Source of the DNA: Candidatus Methylopumilus universalis | GTDB taxonomy: Bacteria > Pseudomonadota > Gammaproteobacteria > Burkholderiales > Methylophilaceae | Assembly: GCA_945883335.1 (NCBI GenBank) | Contig: CAMCXI010000006.1 | Location: forward strand, 1-64,000 | DNA length: 64,000 nucleotides | Reading direction: 5' to 3' | The notes under the pieces: model-generated | What the model was told of the DNA's origin: nothing | Seen by the model: only the letters and a program-made list of their open reading frames with translations | Databases searched by the model: none | Position numbers and translations under genes: made by a program | Shown here: piece after piece, positions 1 through 10,158 of the stretch | How the letters are laid out: each line of letters starts with the position of its first letter | Position numbering within the stretch: position 1 is the first letter of the stretch

Positions 1-583
1 GACACTGCGCTAAGGACTGCGCATGGGAATACACTTTAGTGACACTGGCCTTATCTGCAGATTTGCTAAGCAAGTTATGATGAACTGGCAACTCAATTTC
101 ACCGCAAATATGTAAACGCGTTGCGGTTAGCAAGTCCAATGTGCGTCCAACTGCACCTTCAGTGGAGTTTTCCACGGGCACGACACCATAATCCGCTTGA
201 CCGGATTCCACCATTTGGAATACTTCATCAATTGAAGCACACTGCATCGGCGATGAAAGCCCGCCAAACTGCTTATTTGCAGCCTCCTCACTAAAGGTTC
301 CTATTGGGCCAAGGAACGCTACTGTGAGTGCTTTTTCTAACGCCCGACAATTTGACATCACGCTACGAAAAATAGCCGTCACAGCTTCTGCTGGTAGTGG
401 TCCAGCATTCAAATCAACCAAGCGACGTAACACTTGCGCTTCTCGTTCAGGGCGATAGATTGGACCGCCGCCTTTAAGCTCACCAATCTCCCGTGCATGT
501 GCCGCACGCGCATTCACCAACTTGAGCAACTGCTCGTCGATGGCATCAATTTGGTCTCTATGTTGTTTTAAAATATCTGACAT
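1..583 (-). CDS. pheA: Chorismate mutase / prephenate dehydratase (P-protein), 3' end beyond window
   Basis: Bifunctional enzyme of phenylalanine synthesis: chorismate to prephenate (mutase), then prephenate to phenylpyruvate (dehydratase). About 194 residues are visible from an ATG at 581-583 (start MSDILKQHRDQIDAID). Residues 1-90 are an AroQ-type chorismate mutase helix bundle (LKLVNARAAHAREIGELK, IYRPEREAQVLRRL). From about residue 95 the dehydratase domain begins (VAFLGPIGTFSEEAA, then YGVVPVENSTEGAVGRTLDL). The remaining dehydratase and the regulatory ACT domain would lie left of the window. It starts 22 bp after serC and probably belongs to a gyrA-serC-pheA transcript, an order common in beta- and gammaproteobacteria. 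Confidence 0.93.
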   Translation of the reverse strand, partial: MSDILKQHRDQIDAIDEQLLKLVNARAAHAREIGELKGGGPIYRPEREAQVLRRLVDLNAGPLPAEAVTAIFRSVMSNCRALEKALTVAFLGPIGTFSEEAANKQFGGLSSPMQCASIDEVFQMVESGQADYGVVPVENSTEGAVGRTLDLLTATRLHICGEIELPVHHNLLSKSADKASVTKVYSHAQSLAQC

Positions 584-605
584 ATGTTTTCCTGAATCAG
601 CAGGA

Positions 606-1688
606 TTAAGCGTGGGTCTTTGCAAAGGATTGCATAAACTCAATGAGGGTTTTAACACCTTCGATTGGCATTGCGTTATAAATAGAAGCGCGCATACCGC
701 CTACCAATTTATGACCTTTTAATTGCAACAAGCCGTTTTGTTGCGCTTGTTTTAAGAAATCTTCATCTAAAGCCGATTCTTTTAAGGTAAAAGGAATATT
801 CATCCGCGAGCGATTCTCAACCGCGATTGGCGAATGATAGAAATCAGAAGCATCTAAATAATCATATAAAAGTGATGATTTTTCGATATTGATTTTTTCC
901 ATCGCTGACAAGCCTCCTTTGAGTTTTAGCCATTTAAACACATGGCCTGCCATGTAAATACCATAAGTCGCTGGGGTGTTATACATGGATTCATTATCGG
1001 CATGAATTTTGTAATCAAACATCGTTGGTGTGCCGGCAATGGTTTCGCCAATTAAATCCTCACGGACGATCACAATTGTCAAACCCGCAGGGCCGATATT
1101 CTTTTGAGCACCTGCATAAATCACGCCATATTGGCTTACATCCATCGGACGAGAAAGAATATGGGAGGACATATCACAGACCACAGGAACATCACCGGTT
1201 GTTGGTACATCAAAAATCTCAACGCCACCGATGGTTTCATTGGATGTAAAGTGGAAATAAGCCGCGTCTTTATTAAGCTTTAAGACATCTTGGCTTGGCG
1301 CATAAGTGTAATTTTTATCTTTACTCGAGCCCGCGATATTCACTTGGCAATAACGTGCTGCTTCATCAATGGCTTTTTTAGACCAAATACCACTATCCAA
1401 ATAATCAGCAGTCTTTTTGCTACGAAGTAAATTCATCGGCACCATAGAGAATTGACTATGCGCGCCGCCTTGCAAAAACAATACTTTGTAGTTGCTTGGG
1501 ATCGCCATCAACTCACGCAAATCAGCTTCGGCTTCAGCGGCAATACGCATGAACTCTTTACCGCGATGACTCATTTCCATCACCGACATACCAGAGCCAT
1601 GCCAATCCATCATTTCATCTCTCGCCTGCGCGAGAACTTCTTTTGGCAGAACCGCTGGACCAGCTGAAAAATTAAAAATTTGCGTCAT
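606..1688 (-). CDS. serC: Phosphoserine aminotransferase
   Basis: PLP-dependent class V aminotransferase converting 3-phosphohydroxypyruvate plus glutamate to phosphoserine (serine synthesis); it also acts in the PLP-biosynthesis branch. The 360-residue length is normal. The N-terminus (FNFSAGPAVLPKEVL) and the PLP-lysine region (YAGAQKNIGPAG, near residue 196) are diagnostic, as is the C-terminal GGMRASIYNAMP motif. ATG start at 1686-1688, 16 bp after the gyrA stop and 22 bp before pheA, so it is almost certainly cotranscribed with both. Confidence 0.97.
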   Translation of the reverse strand: MTQIFNFSAGPAVLPKEVLAQARDEMMDWHGSGMSVMEMSHRGKEFMRIAAEAEADLRELMAIPSNYKVLFLQGGAHSQFSMVPMNLLRSKKTADYLDSGIWSKKAIDEAARYCQVNIAGSSKDKNYTYAPSQDVLKLNKDAAYFHFTSNETIGGVEIFDVPTTGDVPVVCDMSSHILSRPMDVSQYGVIYAGAQKNIGPAGLTIVIVREDLIGETIAGTPTMFDYKIHADNESMYNTPATYGIYMAGHVFKWLKLKGGLSAMEKINIEKSSLLYDYLDASDFYHSPIAVENRSRMNIPFTLKESALDEDFLKQAQQNGLLQLKGHKLVGGMRASIYNAMPIEGVKTLIEFMQSFAKTHA

Positions 1689-1704
1689 AGATGGCTTTCA
1701 ATAC

Positions 1705-4266
1705 TTAAGCTTCTGCTTCCGCCTCTTCGTCGTCATCAGTCTCAACAACTTTTTCAAGACCTGACAGTTTTTCACCATCACCAAGATTAATGAGTGTAAC
1801 GCCTTGCGTTGCACGGCCTAATTCACGAATCTCTTTCACGCGCGTACGAATCAACACGCCGCCAGTAGTAATCAACATGATTTCATCATCATCATTAACC
1901 AAGCGCGCAGCAACCACCAAACCGTTACGCTCGCTAATGGCAATCGCTTTAACGCCTTGTGTACCGCGACCTGAGTGACGGAAGTCAGCCAAGACAGTGC
2001 GCTTACCAAAGCCGTTCTCTGTGGCGACCAATACAGTTTGCTGATCATTTTCTGCGACCAGCAGAGACAACACTTGCTGATCTTTAGTAATCTTCATACC
2101 ACGCACACCACGGGTGTTACGGCCCATCGCACGCACATCTTCTTCATCAAACCATACGGCTTTACCACCGTTTGAAACCAAGACAATATCTTGCGTGCCG
2201 TTAGTAATTTCAGCACCAATCAAATAGTCGCCATCATCAAGATTAATTGCAATAATCCCTGATTTACGTGGATTAGAGAATTCATTCAAAGCTGTTTTCT
2301 TAACCGTACCCATTGCCGTTGCCATGAATACGAAGCGATTTTCGTCAAATTCTTTTACTGGCAAGATGGCATTAATTTTCTCGCCTTCGCTCAATGGGAA
2401 CAAGTTAACAATAGGCTTGCCTCGGCTTGTACGGCTACCTTGTGGTACTTCATAAACTTTGAGCCAATAAACTTGACCAAGGCTAGAGAAGCATAAGATG
2501 TAGTCATGGGTATTGGCCACGAACATCTTATCAATAAAGTCATCTTCTTTCGTTGCAGCCGCTTGTTTACCACGGCCACCACGACGTTGTGAGCGATATT
2601 CTTCAAGCGGTTGTGATTTGATATAACCCGTGTGCGACAAAGTCACCACGACATCTTGTGGCGTAATTAAATCTTCAAGTGATAAGTCTTGTGCGTTATG
2701 CACAATTTCACTTCTGCGCTTATCCCCAAACTGTTGGCGAATCGCCGCAAGTTCGTCCACAATCATTTGGGTAACACGGCTTGGCGTTGCCAAAATATCG
2801 AGCAAGTCAGAAATGATATCCATCACTTCTTTGTACTCATTCACAATCTTATCTTGCTCAAGTCCCGTCAAACGTTGCAAGCGCATTTGAAGAATTTCTT
2901 GCGCCTGAACATCTGAAAGCTTGTAACCGTTCGGTGATAAACCAAAATCAACCGAGAGGCCATCTGGACGAGAAGCTTCCATTGAAGCGCGCTTAAGCAT
3001 TTCTTCAACCACTGGCGATTTCCAAGCTTTCGCCATCAAACCTTTTTTCGCTTCTGGTGGGGTTGGTGCAGCTTTGATGATCGCAATCATCTCATCCACA
3101 TTGGCTAACGCCACAGCCAAGCCTTCTAGAACATGACCACGCTCACGCGCCTTACGAAGTTCAAATACGGTACGACGGCTAATGACTTCACGTCGATGAC
3201 GCAAGAACGCTTCAAGCATCTGCTTAAGATTAAGTAATCGTGGTTGACCATCAAGCAAGGCCACCATGTTCATACCGAAGGTATCTTGAAGCTGGGTTTG
3301 TTTGTACAGGTTATTCAGGATCACTTCTGGCACTTCACCGCGTTTCAATTCAATCACAACACGCATGCCAGACTTATCAGATTCGTCGCGCAAATCTGAA
3401 ATGCCTTCAATTTTTTTCTCGTTAACTAATTCAGCAATTTTTTCAACGAAGGTTTTCTTGTTTACTTGATATGGAAGTTCGTCAACAATCAAGGCTTGAC
3501 GACCACCGCGCTCCAAATCCTCAACGTGAGTACGCCCACGCATTACTACACGGCCACGGCCTGTCCGGTAGCCTTCTTTAACACCAATAGTGCCGTAAAT
3601 AATACCCGCGGTTGGGAAATCTGGCGCAGGCACAATCTCAATTAAATCATCAATGGTGAGTTCTGGGTCTTTTAGCAAGGCCAAGCAAGCATCCACTACT
3701 TCATTTAAATTATGTGGCGGAATATTCGTCGCCATGCCCACCGCAATACCAGAGCTACCGTTAATCAGTAAGTTAGGAATACGCGCTGGCATAATCAATG
3801 GCTCGTGCTCTGAACCATCATAGTTAGGTCCAAAATCAACTGTTTCTTTATCCAAGTCCGCTAAAAGCTCGTGGGCAATACGAGCCATACGAATTTCCGT
3901 ATAACGCATCGCTGCCGCATTATCGCCATCCACAGAACCGAAGTTACCTTGACCATCGACCAACATGTACCGCAATGAAAAGTCCTGCGCCATACGAACA
4001 ATCGTGTCATAAACGGCCGTGTCACCGTGCGGGTGATATTTACCGATGACATCGCCAACAATACGGGCAGATTTCTTGTAAGGGCGATTCCAATCGTTGC
4101 TCAGTTCGTGCATGGCATAAAGCACTCGTCTATGCACCGGCTTAAGTCCATCACGCACATCAGGAAGCGCACGACCAACAATGACGCTCATGGCGTATTC
4201 AAGATACGAACGACGCATCTCATCTTCGAGGCTAATAGGGAGGGTTTCTTTTGCGAATTGATCCAT
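1705..4266 (-). CDS. gyrA: DNA gyrase subunit A
   Basis: Breakage-reunion subunit of the type II topoisomerase that introduces negative supercoils. Length 853 residues, normal. The catalytic tyrosine is Y122 ([11 protein letters not shown]). The quinolone-determining region reads [13 protein letters not shown], with Thr at the position equivalent to E. coli Ser83 and Asp at 87. The GyrA box of the C-terminal pinwheel is visible ([12 protein letters not shown], near residue 560), and the tail is very acidic, as usual. First gene of a leftward operon with serC and pheA. Confidence 0.98.
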   Translation of the reverse strand: MDQFAKETLPISLEDEMRRSYLEYAMSVIVGRALPDVRDGLKPVHRRVLYAMHELSNDWNRPYKKSARIVGDVIGKYHPHGDTAVYDTIVRMAQDFSLRYMLVDGQGNFGSVDGDNAAAMRYTEIRMARIAHELLADLDKETVDFGPNYDGSEHEPLIMPARIPNLLINGSSGIAVGMATNIPPHNLNEVVDACLALLKDPELTIDDLIEIVPAPDFPTAGIIYGTIGVKEGYRTGRGRVVMRGRTHVEDLERGGRQALIVDELPYQVNKKTFVEKIAELVNEKKIEGISDLRDESDKSGMRVVIELKRGEVPEVILNNLYKQTQLQDTFGMNMVALLDGQPRLLNLKQMLEAFLRHRREVISRRTVFELRKARERGHVLEGLAVALANVDEMIAIIKAAPTPPEAKKGLMAKAWKSPVVEEMLKRASMEASRPDGLSVDFGLSPNGYKLSDVQAQEILQMRLQRLTGLEQDKIVNEYKEVMDIISDLLDILATPSRVTQMIVDELAAIRQQFGDKRRSEIVHNAQDLSLEDLITPQDVVVTLSHTGYIKSQPLEEYRSQRRGGRGKQAAATKEDDFIDKMFVANTHDYILCFSSLGQVYWLKVYEVPQGSRTSRGKPIVNLFPLSEGEKINAILPVKEFDENRFVFMATAMGTVKKTALNEFSNPRKSGIIAINLDDGDYLIGAEITNGTQDIVLVSNGGKAVWFDEEDVRAMGRNTRGVRGMKITKDQQVLSLLVAENDQQTVLVATENGFGKRTVLADFRHSGRGTQGVKAIAISERNGLVVAARLVNDDDEIMLITTGGVLIRTRVKEIRELGRATQGVTLINLGDGEKLSGLEKVVETDDDEEAEAEA

Positions 4267-4388
4267 ATTGTTCTATTGGCTTTAAGCGTGGATTAAAAGC
4301 CAAATTTTACCATGATTAAGGGGGATAAATCACATGCAAAACGATAAAGAAAAACAGCGATTAAATACCAGCAGTTAGGCTTAATGCC

Positions 4389-5216
4389 TCAGCATAAAAG
4401 CAATTCATTGGCAAGAATTGTCGCCACAGTTAAATCTGCACTTGTACCAGGATTAATGCCGCGCCTTTTAAGGTCAGCATCCCAAGCCAATAAGGCGGCC
4501 TGGTAAAGTTTAGGATTTTCTTGTGAAGTAAAATTTATGAAGTGACTTTTGGCTTCTAACTGAATAGCTTGTGCGACTTCTTTTCTGTATTTTCTAGCAA
4601 TATGACTATCTTCAAAGGCTTCTAAAAAAACTAAATAAGTTGCGCTTATCGCCCAAGCAGAACGTTCCCATTTTGCAAGATAATGTTGATAAGTCGTTAC
4701 ACCAAGATTAAAAATATCTTGATAGCCATTGGCATACTGTTGTGCGATTAAATCTCTATCACTAGCCGCCTGCATCGCCTCAAGTAATGTTATTTGGGGC
4801 GTTTGGCTAACATCATGCTCTTGCACTGCTCCCAACCCCGCTGGCGTAGCAATTGAAATGGCTTCATAAGCTTTAACTGCGTCATCAACAATTAAATTAT
4901 TTAATACATTTTGCAGGGTATTTTGACTAAAACCATCTTTGGAATAGGCGCCTTGAATCATCGGCGCAGCCAGTAAAATAATGCCTAAATTAGTATTGCA
5001 GCCCACTGCACCCCAAGTGGCTTTTACTGCGCTTAAAATACGGTCTCCAACGCTTAAATTGGGTAATGCAATAACATGCGACGAAGCGTCCGCGCTTTTA
5101 ATAAAATCCTGCACCACCATGCCGTGTCCATCAGCAAACATATGAACATTGCCAGGCTTAACAGCGCTCAATTCTGCCATACAAGCATCGCGATAGAGTG
5201 AGGCAATATCGATCAA
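4389..5216 (-). CDS. CitG/MdcB-like triphosphoribosyl-dephospho-CoA synthase family protein, probably in H4MPT synthesis
   Basis: 275 residues of the CitG family, whose known members make triphosphoribosyl-dephospho-CoA for citrate or malonate lyases. The family signature is seen at AVKPGNVHMF (residues 18-27), with WGAVGCNTNLGIILLAAP near residues 90-107 and a C-terminal RRGINPGTSADLTVATIL. No citrate or malonate lyase genes are nearby. Homologues are a standard part of bacterial H4MPT clusters, so a role in dephospho-H4MPT (or methylofuran) synthesis is inferred; the exact reaction is unknown to me. The start is TTG, overlapping the TGA stop of the upstream RimK-like gene by 4 nt (TTGA), which suggests translational coupling. 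Confidence 0.8.
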   Translation of the reverse strand: MIDIASLYRDACMAELSAVKPGNVHMFADGHGMVVQDFIKSADASSHVIALPNLSVGDRILSAVKATWGAVGCNTNLGIILLAAPMIQGAYSKDGFSQNTLQNVLNNLIVDDAVKAYEAISIATPAGLGAVQEHDVSQTPQITLLEAMQAASDRDLIAQQYANGYQDIFNLGVTTYQHYLAKWERSAWAISATYLVFLEAFEDSHIARKYRKEVAQAIQLEAKSHFINFTSQENPKLYQAALLAWDADLKRRGINPGTSADLTVATILANELLLC

Positions 5217-6100
5217 TTAACCAGCCCCAAACAATCATCCACCAAAGCTTGAGCAATATCGACATCAACGGCACCTTGCAGTCCCTTCCACGCAGGGATG
5301 CTATTTACCTCGAGCACATACAATTTACCCTGGCGGTCACGAATAATATCCACGCCACAATAATCAATGTCTACCGCTTTTGCGGCAGATTCAGCTAACA
5401 AGCCCAGCTCACCACCATGCCCAATCGCTTCACAGTGCCCACCAAGCGCCACATTATTCACCCAACTCGTACCATGTCGTAACACCGCTGCGACCGCTTT
5501 TCCTCGTATCACAAAAACACGATGATCATGCCAAGCTCCCTCGCCGCTATCCACATAACGTTGAAGATAATACAAACCATCAACATGCGCTTCCATGGGC
5601 ACAGGAAAGGTATCACCATGCTTAATCAAACGAACACCATTGCCTTGCGAACCAAATAGCGGCTTGATGACAAGCGGCTTATCTATTGAGATTTCTCGTT
5701 CCATAATTTCATGGGCTTTGAGGCGAGATTCGCATACCCAAGTATCAGGTGTGGAAATGCCGTGGTGATGCAAAAGAAAGCTAGTCATTGCCTTATCGAC
5801 AGTGCGTTCGACTGCGCGACCAGTATTATAGACTTTGACGCCCAGCATCTCTAAGGCATGCAAGATATCCAAACGGGTAATGACTTGTTGCAAAGCGCCC
5901 CCTGGAACACCGCGCACAAAAGCAAACTTAGGCAAAACATCAAAGCCAGGAATGACAACACCGCGTGAATGAGCTGTGAAATCTAAAAAACAATCTTTGA
6001 GTGAGATAAATTCAGCTTGATAGCCGCGCAAAGCAAACGCTTCTTTTAAGCGATTGCCATGCCAGCCTGAGTCGTCTGTAAAGACGGGGATTTTTTTCAT
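5213..6100 (-). CDS. RimK-like ATP-grasp ligase of the H4MPT cluster
   Basis: 295-residue ATP-grasp protein of the RimK / alpha-L-glutamate ligase family, which joins an amino acid to an acceptor carboxylate using ATP. Visible are the ATP-grasp loop and Lys-containing strand (KPLVIKPLFGSQGNGVRLI, about residues 145-163), HDHRVFVIRGKAVAAVLR, and the metal-binding end VDIIRDRQGKLYVLEVNSIPAW. By position between mch and the CitG-like gene it matches the RimK-like gene found in methylotroph H4MPT clusters. A role in adding glutamate or tyramine-type groups to H4MPT or methylofuran is plausible but inferred. ATG start, 9 bp after mch. Confidence 0.82.
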   Translation of the reverse strand: MKKIPVFTDDSGWHGNRLKEAFALRGYQAEFISLKDCFLDFTAHSRGVVIPGFDVLPKFAFVRGVPGGALQQVITRLDILHALEMLGVKVYNTGRAVERTVDKAMTSFLLHHHGISTPDTWVCESRLKAHEIMEREISIDKPLVIKPLFGSQGNGVRLIKHGDTFPVPMEAHVDGLYYLQRYVDSGEGAWHDHRVFVIRGKAVAAVLRHGTSWVNNVALGGHCEAIGHGGELGLLAESAAKAVDIDYCGVDIIRDRQGKLYVLEVNSIPAWKGLQGAVDVDIAQALVDDCLGLVN

Positions 6101-6109
6101 TAAAAAACT

Positions 6110-7105
6110 TTAAGCTTGATAACCAAATGATTGGTCAATCAAAGCCGCATCCAACTTGCCACCAGTGAAAGTGTTGCCAGACTCCAGCGCCGTAACCGTC
6201 ACAGCGGCTGGGCTAAATAGCATTGGGTCAATCTTGTAAAAGTCCATATTCACAGCTTTGAATATTTCGGCAAATGGTCGACCATAATCGCGCGATGAAC
6301 TACTTGGTAAGTCTTTCGCTAGTTTAGCCGCAGCGTCATCAGAACCTTTTACAAATAAATGCGCATGCCCCCCAAATAAAATCGCATCATTAGTACGACC
6401 CATGCCAATCAAGAAGTCAGGCGCTGGCGGTGGCAGAGGCGCGCTCGCCATGCCATCCACGACATGGTCTAGTGGAAAATGTAGCGCATGGATTTTATGC
6501 ATCGCGACTTCTAGCACACGCGATACGATTTGCACTGTCCCAGCCAAACTGCGTGTTGGCGTTAAAATAAAGGTTAAGTTTTCAATGGCCACCCCTGTAT
6601 CCCGAGATACTTTTTCAACCACTTCTACTGGGGGTGGCTCATCACTCTCAAGCACCAAGCAAGACGCATTTGATCGATCTTTGTAGCCCAGCTCTTTAAA
6701 TAAGTCTTCACGGCCAGCAATCGCTCGTGCTGGACCGGAACCTAAAGAAAAGAATTTCTCATGCGCCAAACTCCAGCCTGCATATTGACTACCTAAACAT
6801 GACAAAATCGGGTTGTTTGAATGCACAGAAAGCATCCAAGGCCAATGTTCGAATGTCGTTGAAGTTTGGATATTCACATGACCTAAACCGCCCATGCAGA
6901 TTTCTGCAATTAATCTACCCACTTCCAAGCCGCCGGCATGCTCAATTCCAGCATCGACAGTGGTTGCACCATTGTCAGACTTAGAAACGCCAACGCGAAG
7001 CGCTTTAGCATTAGCAATTAAATGCGCAACCGCTGGATTGGCTAGTGCATTCACACTTGGCCAATGAGATGTATCAAGCGCAGCAAATTGGGTAGACTCA
7101 GACAT
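6110..7105 (-). CDS. mch: Methenyl-tetrahydromethanopterin cyclohydrolase
   Basis: Cytoplasmic enzyme hydrolysing methenyl-H4MPT to formyl-H4MPT, the step between MtdB and the formyltransferase/hydrolase complex in formaldehyde oxidation. 331 residues, close to family length. Conserved segments are TTVDAGIEHAGGLEVGRLIAE near residue 50, SLGSGPARAIAGREDLF near 118, and FGGHAHLFVKGSDD near 245. ATG at 7103-7105. It lies between two ATP-grasp genes in the leftward H4MPT operon. Confidence 0.96.
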   Translation of the reverse strand: MSESTQFAALDTSHWPSVNALANPAVAHLIANAKALRVGVSKSDNGATTVDAGIEHAGGLEVGRLIAEICMGGLGHVNIQTSTTFEHWPWMLSVHSNNPILSCLGSQYAGWSLAHEKFFSLGSGPARAIAGREDLFKELGYKDRSNASCLVLESDEPPPVEVVEKVSRDTGVAIENLTFILTPTRSLAGTVQIVSRVLEVAMHKIHALHFPLDHVVDGMASAPLPPPAPDFLIGMGRTNDAILFGGHAHLFVKGSDDAAAKLAKDLPSSSSRDYGRPFAEIFKAVNMDFYKIDPMLFSPAAVTVTALESGNTFTGGKLDAALIDQSFGYQA

Positions 7106-7132
7106 AAAAAGCTCCTACAAATTTTCAATAAA

Positions 7133-8233
7133 TTACTTAAATAATAAAGCGGAAAGCTGTTCAACTCTTTTAACAACCAAAGCCTTTGCTTCATCTGATG
7201 TATTAGCATCGGCCAACACGGTGCAAATAGGCTGGTGCTTTATTATCGCCGTATGTGGCATGGGAATATCCGCTACCCATTCTGGCCAAACGACACTTTC
7301 AGAAATTAATAAGTCTTGCTCGGCATATAAAACATTACGGGCTTTTGAGCGCGCTGGGATCAAAGGAAAACGACTTAAGTCCCCATCCACCGCCTGCACA
7401 TGTAAGGCAAATAAATTACTTTCTTCTGATTGATACAAATCCAGCGTGGAGCTAAGTCTTGGGTTGATTTCAAGCACCCAAAACGCTTCATCACGCCAAA
7501 TCACGTCCAAACTATTTAAGCCTCGCAAACCAAATGACGCCGTGATTTTTTGCGCGGCCTCTTCTAATAATTTTTTAATCCCCAAAGGTAAGTCAGCGTG
7601 GCCAACAATACCACCATAGCGATATGACTTACTTTCAATCGGGGAAACCCACTGTTGATTAAATCCAATCACTTTAAGATCACGTTCATTTGCAGCAAAG
7701 AGCATCGATATTGGCGTGCCTTCCATGACGCGCTGATAATATTTCCCCTCGGGCAAAACTTCACATTGGGATGCATCGAGAACGTGCGAGCCTCCAGACC
7801 CCCCCTCCTCTTTACATAACCAGCACTCAGCGCTAACAAGAGGACTAAAACTTACTTCGGGATGCGGGATCGCTAAATGATCCAGCACGCCAAAAAAATG
7901 TTTCGCATTCTTTAACTCTCTCACCACCTCTGGCCGATTGCCTAACAATGGCATTCGCTTTTCTACCAAAGCGATCAAGTCTGGCTGCGCTTCAAATCCG
8001 CTGCCATAGGCAAATCCAGCAATTTCTGTGGTATCAATTTGATCTAATGCCAACTTAAACTGCCGCGCGTCAAAGCCCCTATCGCCATACTCAATTTGTT
8101 CAACACGCTCGGCCGCAGCTTGCGTATCCCTATCAGCAAATACATCAAAAGCGATTACCTGATAACCAGCGCTGACCGCCGCGTACACAAAAGGCCTTGA
8201 AGAAATCGCCGCAATTAATACGCGTCTAATCAA
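7133..8233 (-). CDS. ATP-grasp protein of the H4MPT cluster (OrfY/DUF201-like)
   Basis: 366 residues with an N-terminal Rossmann-like segment (RRVLIAAISSRPFVYAAV) and an ATP-grasp fold. The glycine-rich loop is CKEEGGSGGSHVLDA (near residue 140). The metal-binding strand reads FWVLEINPRLSSTLDLY (near residue 257). It resembles the ATP-grasp gene (named orfY in Methylobacterium) found in bacterial H4MPT clusters; its precise reaction in cofactor synthesis is not established to my knowledge. The start is TTG at 8231-8233, 9 bp after the mtdB stop. No nearby ATG would preserve the first beta strand, so TTG is well supported. Confidence 0.8.
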   Translation of the reverse strand: MIRRVLIAAISSRPFVYAAVSAGYQVIAFDVFADRDTQAAAERVEQIEYGDRGFDARQFKLALDQIDTTEIAGFAYGSGFEAQPDLIALVEKRMPLLGNRPEVVRELKNAKHFFGVLDHLAIPHPEVSFSPLVSAECWLCKEEGGSGGSHVLDASQCEVLPEGKYYQRVMEGTPISMLFAANERDLKVIGFNQQWVSPIESKSYRYGGIVGHADLPLGIKKLLEEAAQKITASFGLRGLNSLDVIWRDEAFWVLEINPRLSSTLDLYQSEESNLFALHVQAVDGDLSRFPLIPARSKARNVLYAEQDLLISESVVWPEWVADIPMPHTAIIKHQPICTVLADANTSDEAKALVVKRVEQLSALLFK

Positions 8234-8242
8234 ATGAGTACT

Positions 8243-9142
8243 CTAAGCTAACAAACTTTTACGTGCCATCTCAAAGGCAGATAAAAAGTCTAAATAGAGT
8301 TTATTTTCTGATTCCAACATTGATTTTAGCAAGGCATGTTGTGTTTTGTATTTCAAATTTCCGATGGCTAAAGCACCAATGCCAAGAGCATTAGTACCAG
8401 AAATTGCAGTTCCATCCGCAAACACATCCACGCCTTCAGCCCCGGTTGGTGGCACAGCATTTACATCAGCCACAATCTTCAAACCTTTCGCTTGACCCAT
8501 GTGAACCAAGCTCATCACTTGCACGCCGGCGGCAGCGGCACAAAGCGCAATCTCGGTGTTTTTTAACACTTCAACCTTCACAGCTTCACTTGTACCATCC
8601 ACAGCAACAATATTCACGCCATAACGTGCATTGTATGAATCGGCTTTCGCTTGCACATCCGCAATACTGCGATGCGCAACTAGGTTTACCGTTGCGCCAT
8701 ACTTAGCAGCAATCACAGCCGCACAGCCACCCACAGGACCTGTCGCACCAAACACACTCACTCGGCGACCAGTCAAATCGCCCCCATAATTTTTGTTGAG
8801 ATGATGTTCGACTTTTGCCATCATCGCTGCGGCAGTTGTAAAAGCCCCTGACGGATCAGCAAATACAGATACCTCAAATGGGGGCACCATGGCTTTTCTG
8901 GCGGCATCTAACATATCCATGGCCACATCAATATCACGACCCCCGATAAATATGCTTTCACGCTTAACTCCACTAGGACTCCTAGAAAATATAGCATCTT
9001 GAACTAGGCCAACCACTTCATTTTTTTCAACATGCGTATAAGGCATTATCTTATCGAAGCCTGCATCAAACCCCATATTGACATCAAATGGACTGGCATT
9101 TTTTGCTGCAGTAATTAAATGCAAAATGGATACTTTTTCCAT
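8243..9142 (-). CDS. mtdB: Methylene-tetrahydromethanopterin dehydrogenase (NAD(P)-dependent)
   Basis: Oxidises methylene-H4MPT to methenyl-H4MPT with NAD(P)+, the first dehydrogenation after formaldehyde is bound to H4MPT. 299 residues. The N-terminal methylene-H4MPT-binding part contains PFDVNMGFDAGFDKIMPY. The Rossmann dinucleotide motif is RRVSVFGATGPVGGCAAVIA (about residues 127-146). The sequence matches MtdB rather than MtdA in its PFDVNMGFDAG start. ATG start. It sits directly upstream of the ATP-grasp gene and mch. Confidence 0.93.
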   Translation of the reverse strand: MEKVSILHLITAAKNASPFDVNMGFDAGFDKIMPYTHVEKNEVVGLVQDAIFSRSPSGVKRESIFIGGRDIDVAMDMLDAARKAMVPPFEVSVFADPSGAFTTAAAMMAKVEHHLNKNYGGDLTGRRVSVFGATGPVGGCAAVIAAKYGATVNLVAHRSIADVQAKADSYNARYGVNIVAVDGTSEAVKVEVLKNTEIALCAAAAGVQVMSLVHMGQAKGLKIVADVNAVPPTGAEGVDVFADGTAISGTNALGIGALAIGNLKYKTQHALLKSMLESENKLYLDFLSAFEMARKSLLA

Positions 9143-9171
9143 ATCGACTCTTTCAGCTTTCTTTAATGTGA

Positions 9172-10158
9172 TTAACTTAGTCTTATCTGACTAGGCTGAT
9201 TGTTCGCTTTTGTCAGCAAAAGCTCTAAATCTTCTTCATGCCCGAGTGTATCAATAATAAGCTTCAGTTGTTTTTCGGCCTCGCACTGATTTGCAAATAC
9301 AGCAAAGCCAGTTGGTCCCCATGAACTTTGCCCGAAACAGCCCACGCCATTGGCTTCAAGTTGTTTTAAAACCTTAGCTACTAGCGGACTGGTGTATCGA
9401 CTTCCCCCTTGCGCGGGCGCAAAGTAATCTCCTGTCACCGCTTGCAAAACTTGAATCGCTTGACCAAATGCCGGCAAATCACGCTCAGCAACTGCAGGCA
9501 ACGCCTGCATTAGGACATGGCGGCATAATAATGCCGCTGATGCGTCTGGGAATGGCGGCAGATTTTGAAAGGCTGATAATTCTTCAGCACCATGCACCCC
9601 CAAATGGCCTTTATCGAAAATCAACAGGATAGGCCAATCTTCAGGAAAATCAGCATGCGCAATGACTGGTGGAATAGGTGATGTTTTTGCACGACCGCCA
9701 TCGACAATCAATCCCCCGAGCGCGAAAGTTCCTAAGCCGATGCCAGAGCGCAAACCACGTTGAGTGATGACGGCAATTTTATTCGCTGTTAAATCACGCT
9801 GATGAAGCGCATTCAAGCCCATTCCTATTGCGAGGGATAGTTGCGTCCCTGAACCCAAGCCGGAATGTTCTGGAATGACATGTTGCAAGCGAATGTGCAT
9901 ACCTCCAGTAATTTTCAACAATGAGGCAATGCGCTTAGCAATCTCAATAGCACGCTCCGCAGCCTGACCTTCAGCAGTAAATTCAGTGGCGCGCGAAATA
10001 ATCAACGACAAGGCTGGTTGATTAAGGCTCACGCCGATGCTGCCGAATTTACGACCCAAGGTACCGTTAAGATCAAAAAATCCCATATGCAGACGAGCGC
10101 TTGTTCTCACAGCAACGCTTGGTTGAGCAGCTACCCTATCAAGGTCTAATTTGGTCAT
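9172..10158 (-). CDS. Beta-ribofuranosylaminobenzene 5'-phosphate synthase-like protein
   Basis: 328-residue GHMP-kinase-fold protein related to the enzyme that condenses p-aminobenzoate with PRPP, the first committed step of methanopterin synthesis (archaeal MptG; orf4 in Methylobacterium). Seen: VRTSARLHMGFFDLNG at residues 17-32, the GHMP glycine-rich loop EHSGLGSGTQLSLAIG near residue 95, and a C-terminal GCFGQSSWGPTGFAVF segment. First gene of the leftward H4MPT operon, 29 bp upstream of mtdB, with an ATG start. Its promoter must lie in the 245-bp divergent region shared with fhcB. Confidence 0.87.
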   Translation of the reverse strand: MTKLDLDRVAAQPSVAVRTSARLHMGFFDLNGTLGRKFGSIGVSLNQPALSLIISRATEFTAEGQAAERAIEIAKRIASLLKITGGMHIRLQHVIPEHSGLGSGTQLSLAIGMGLNALHQRDLTANKIAVITQRGLRSGIGLGTFALGGLIVDGGRAKTSPIPPVIAHADFPEDWPILLIFDKGHLGVHGAEELSAFQNLPPFPDASAALLCRHVLMQALPAVAERDLPAFGQAIQVLQAVTGDYFAPAQGGSRYTSPLVAKVLKQLEANGVGCFGQSSWGPTGFAVFANQCEAEKQLKLIIDTLGHEEDLELLLTKANNQPSQIRLS

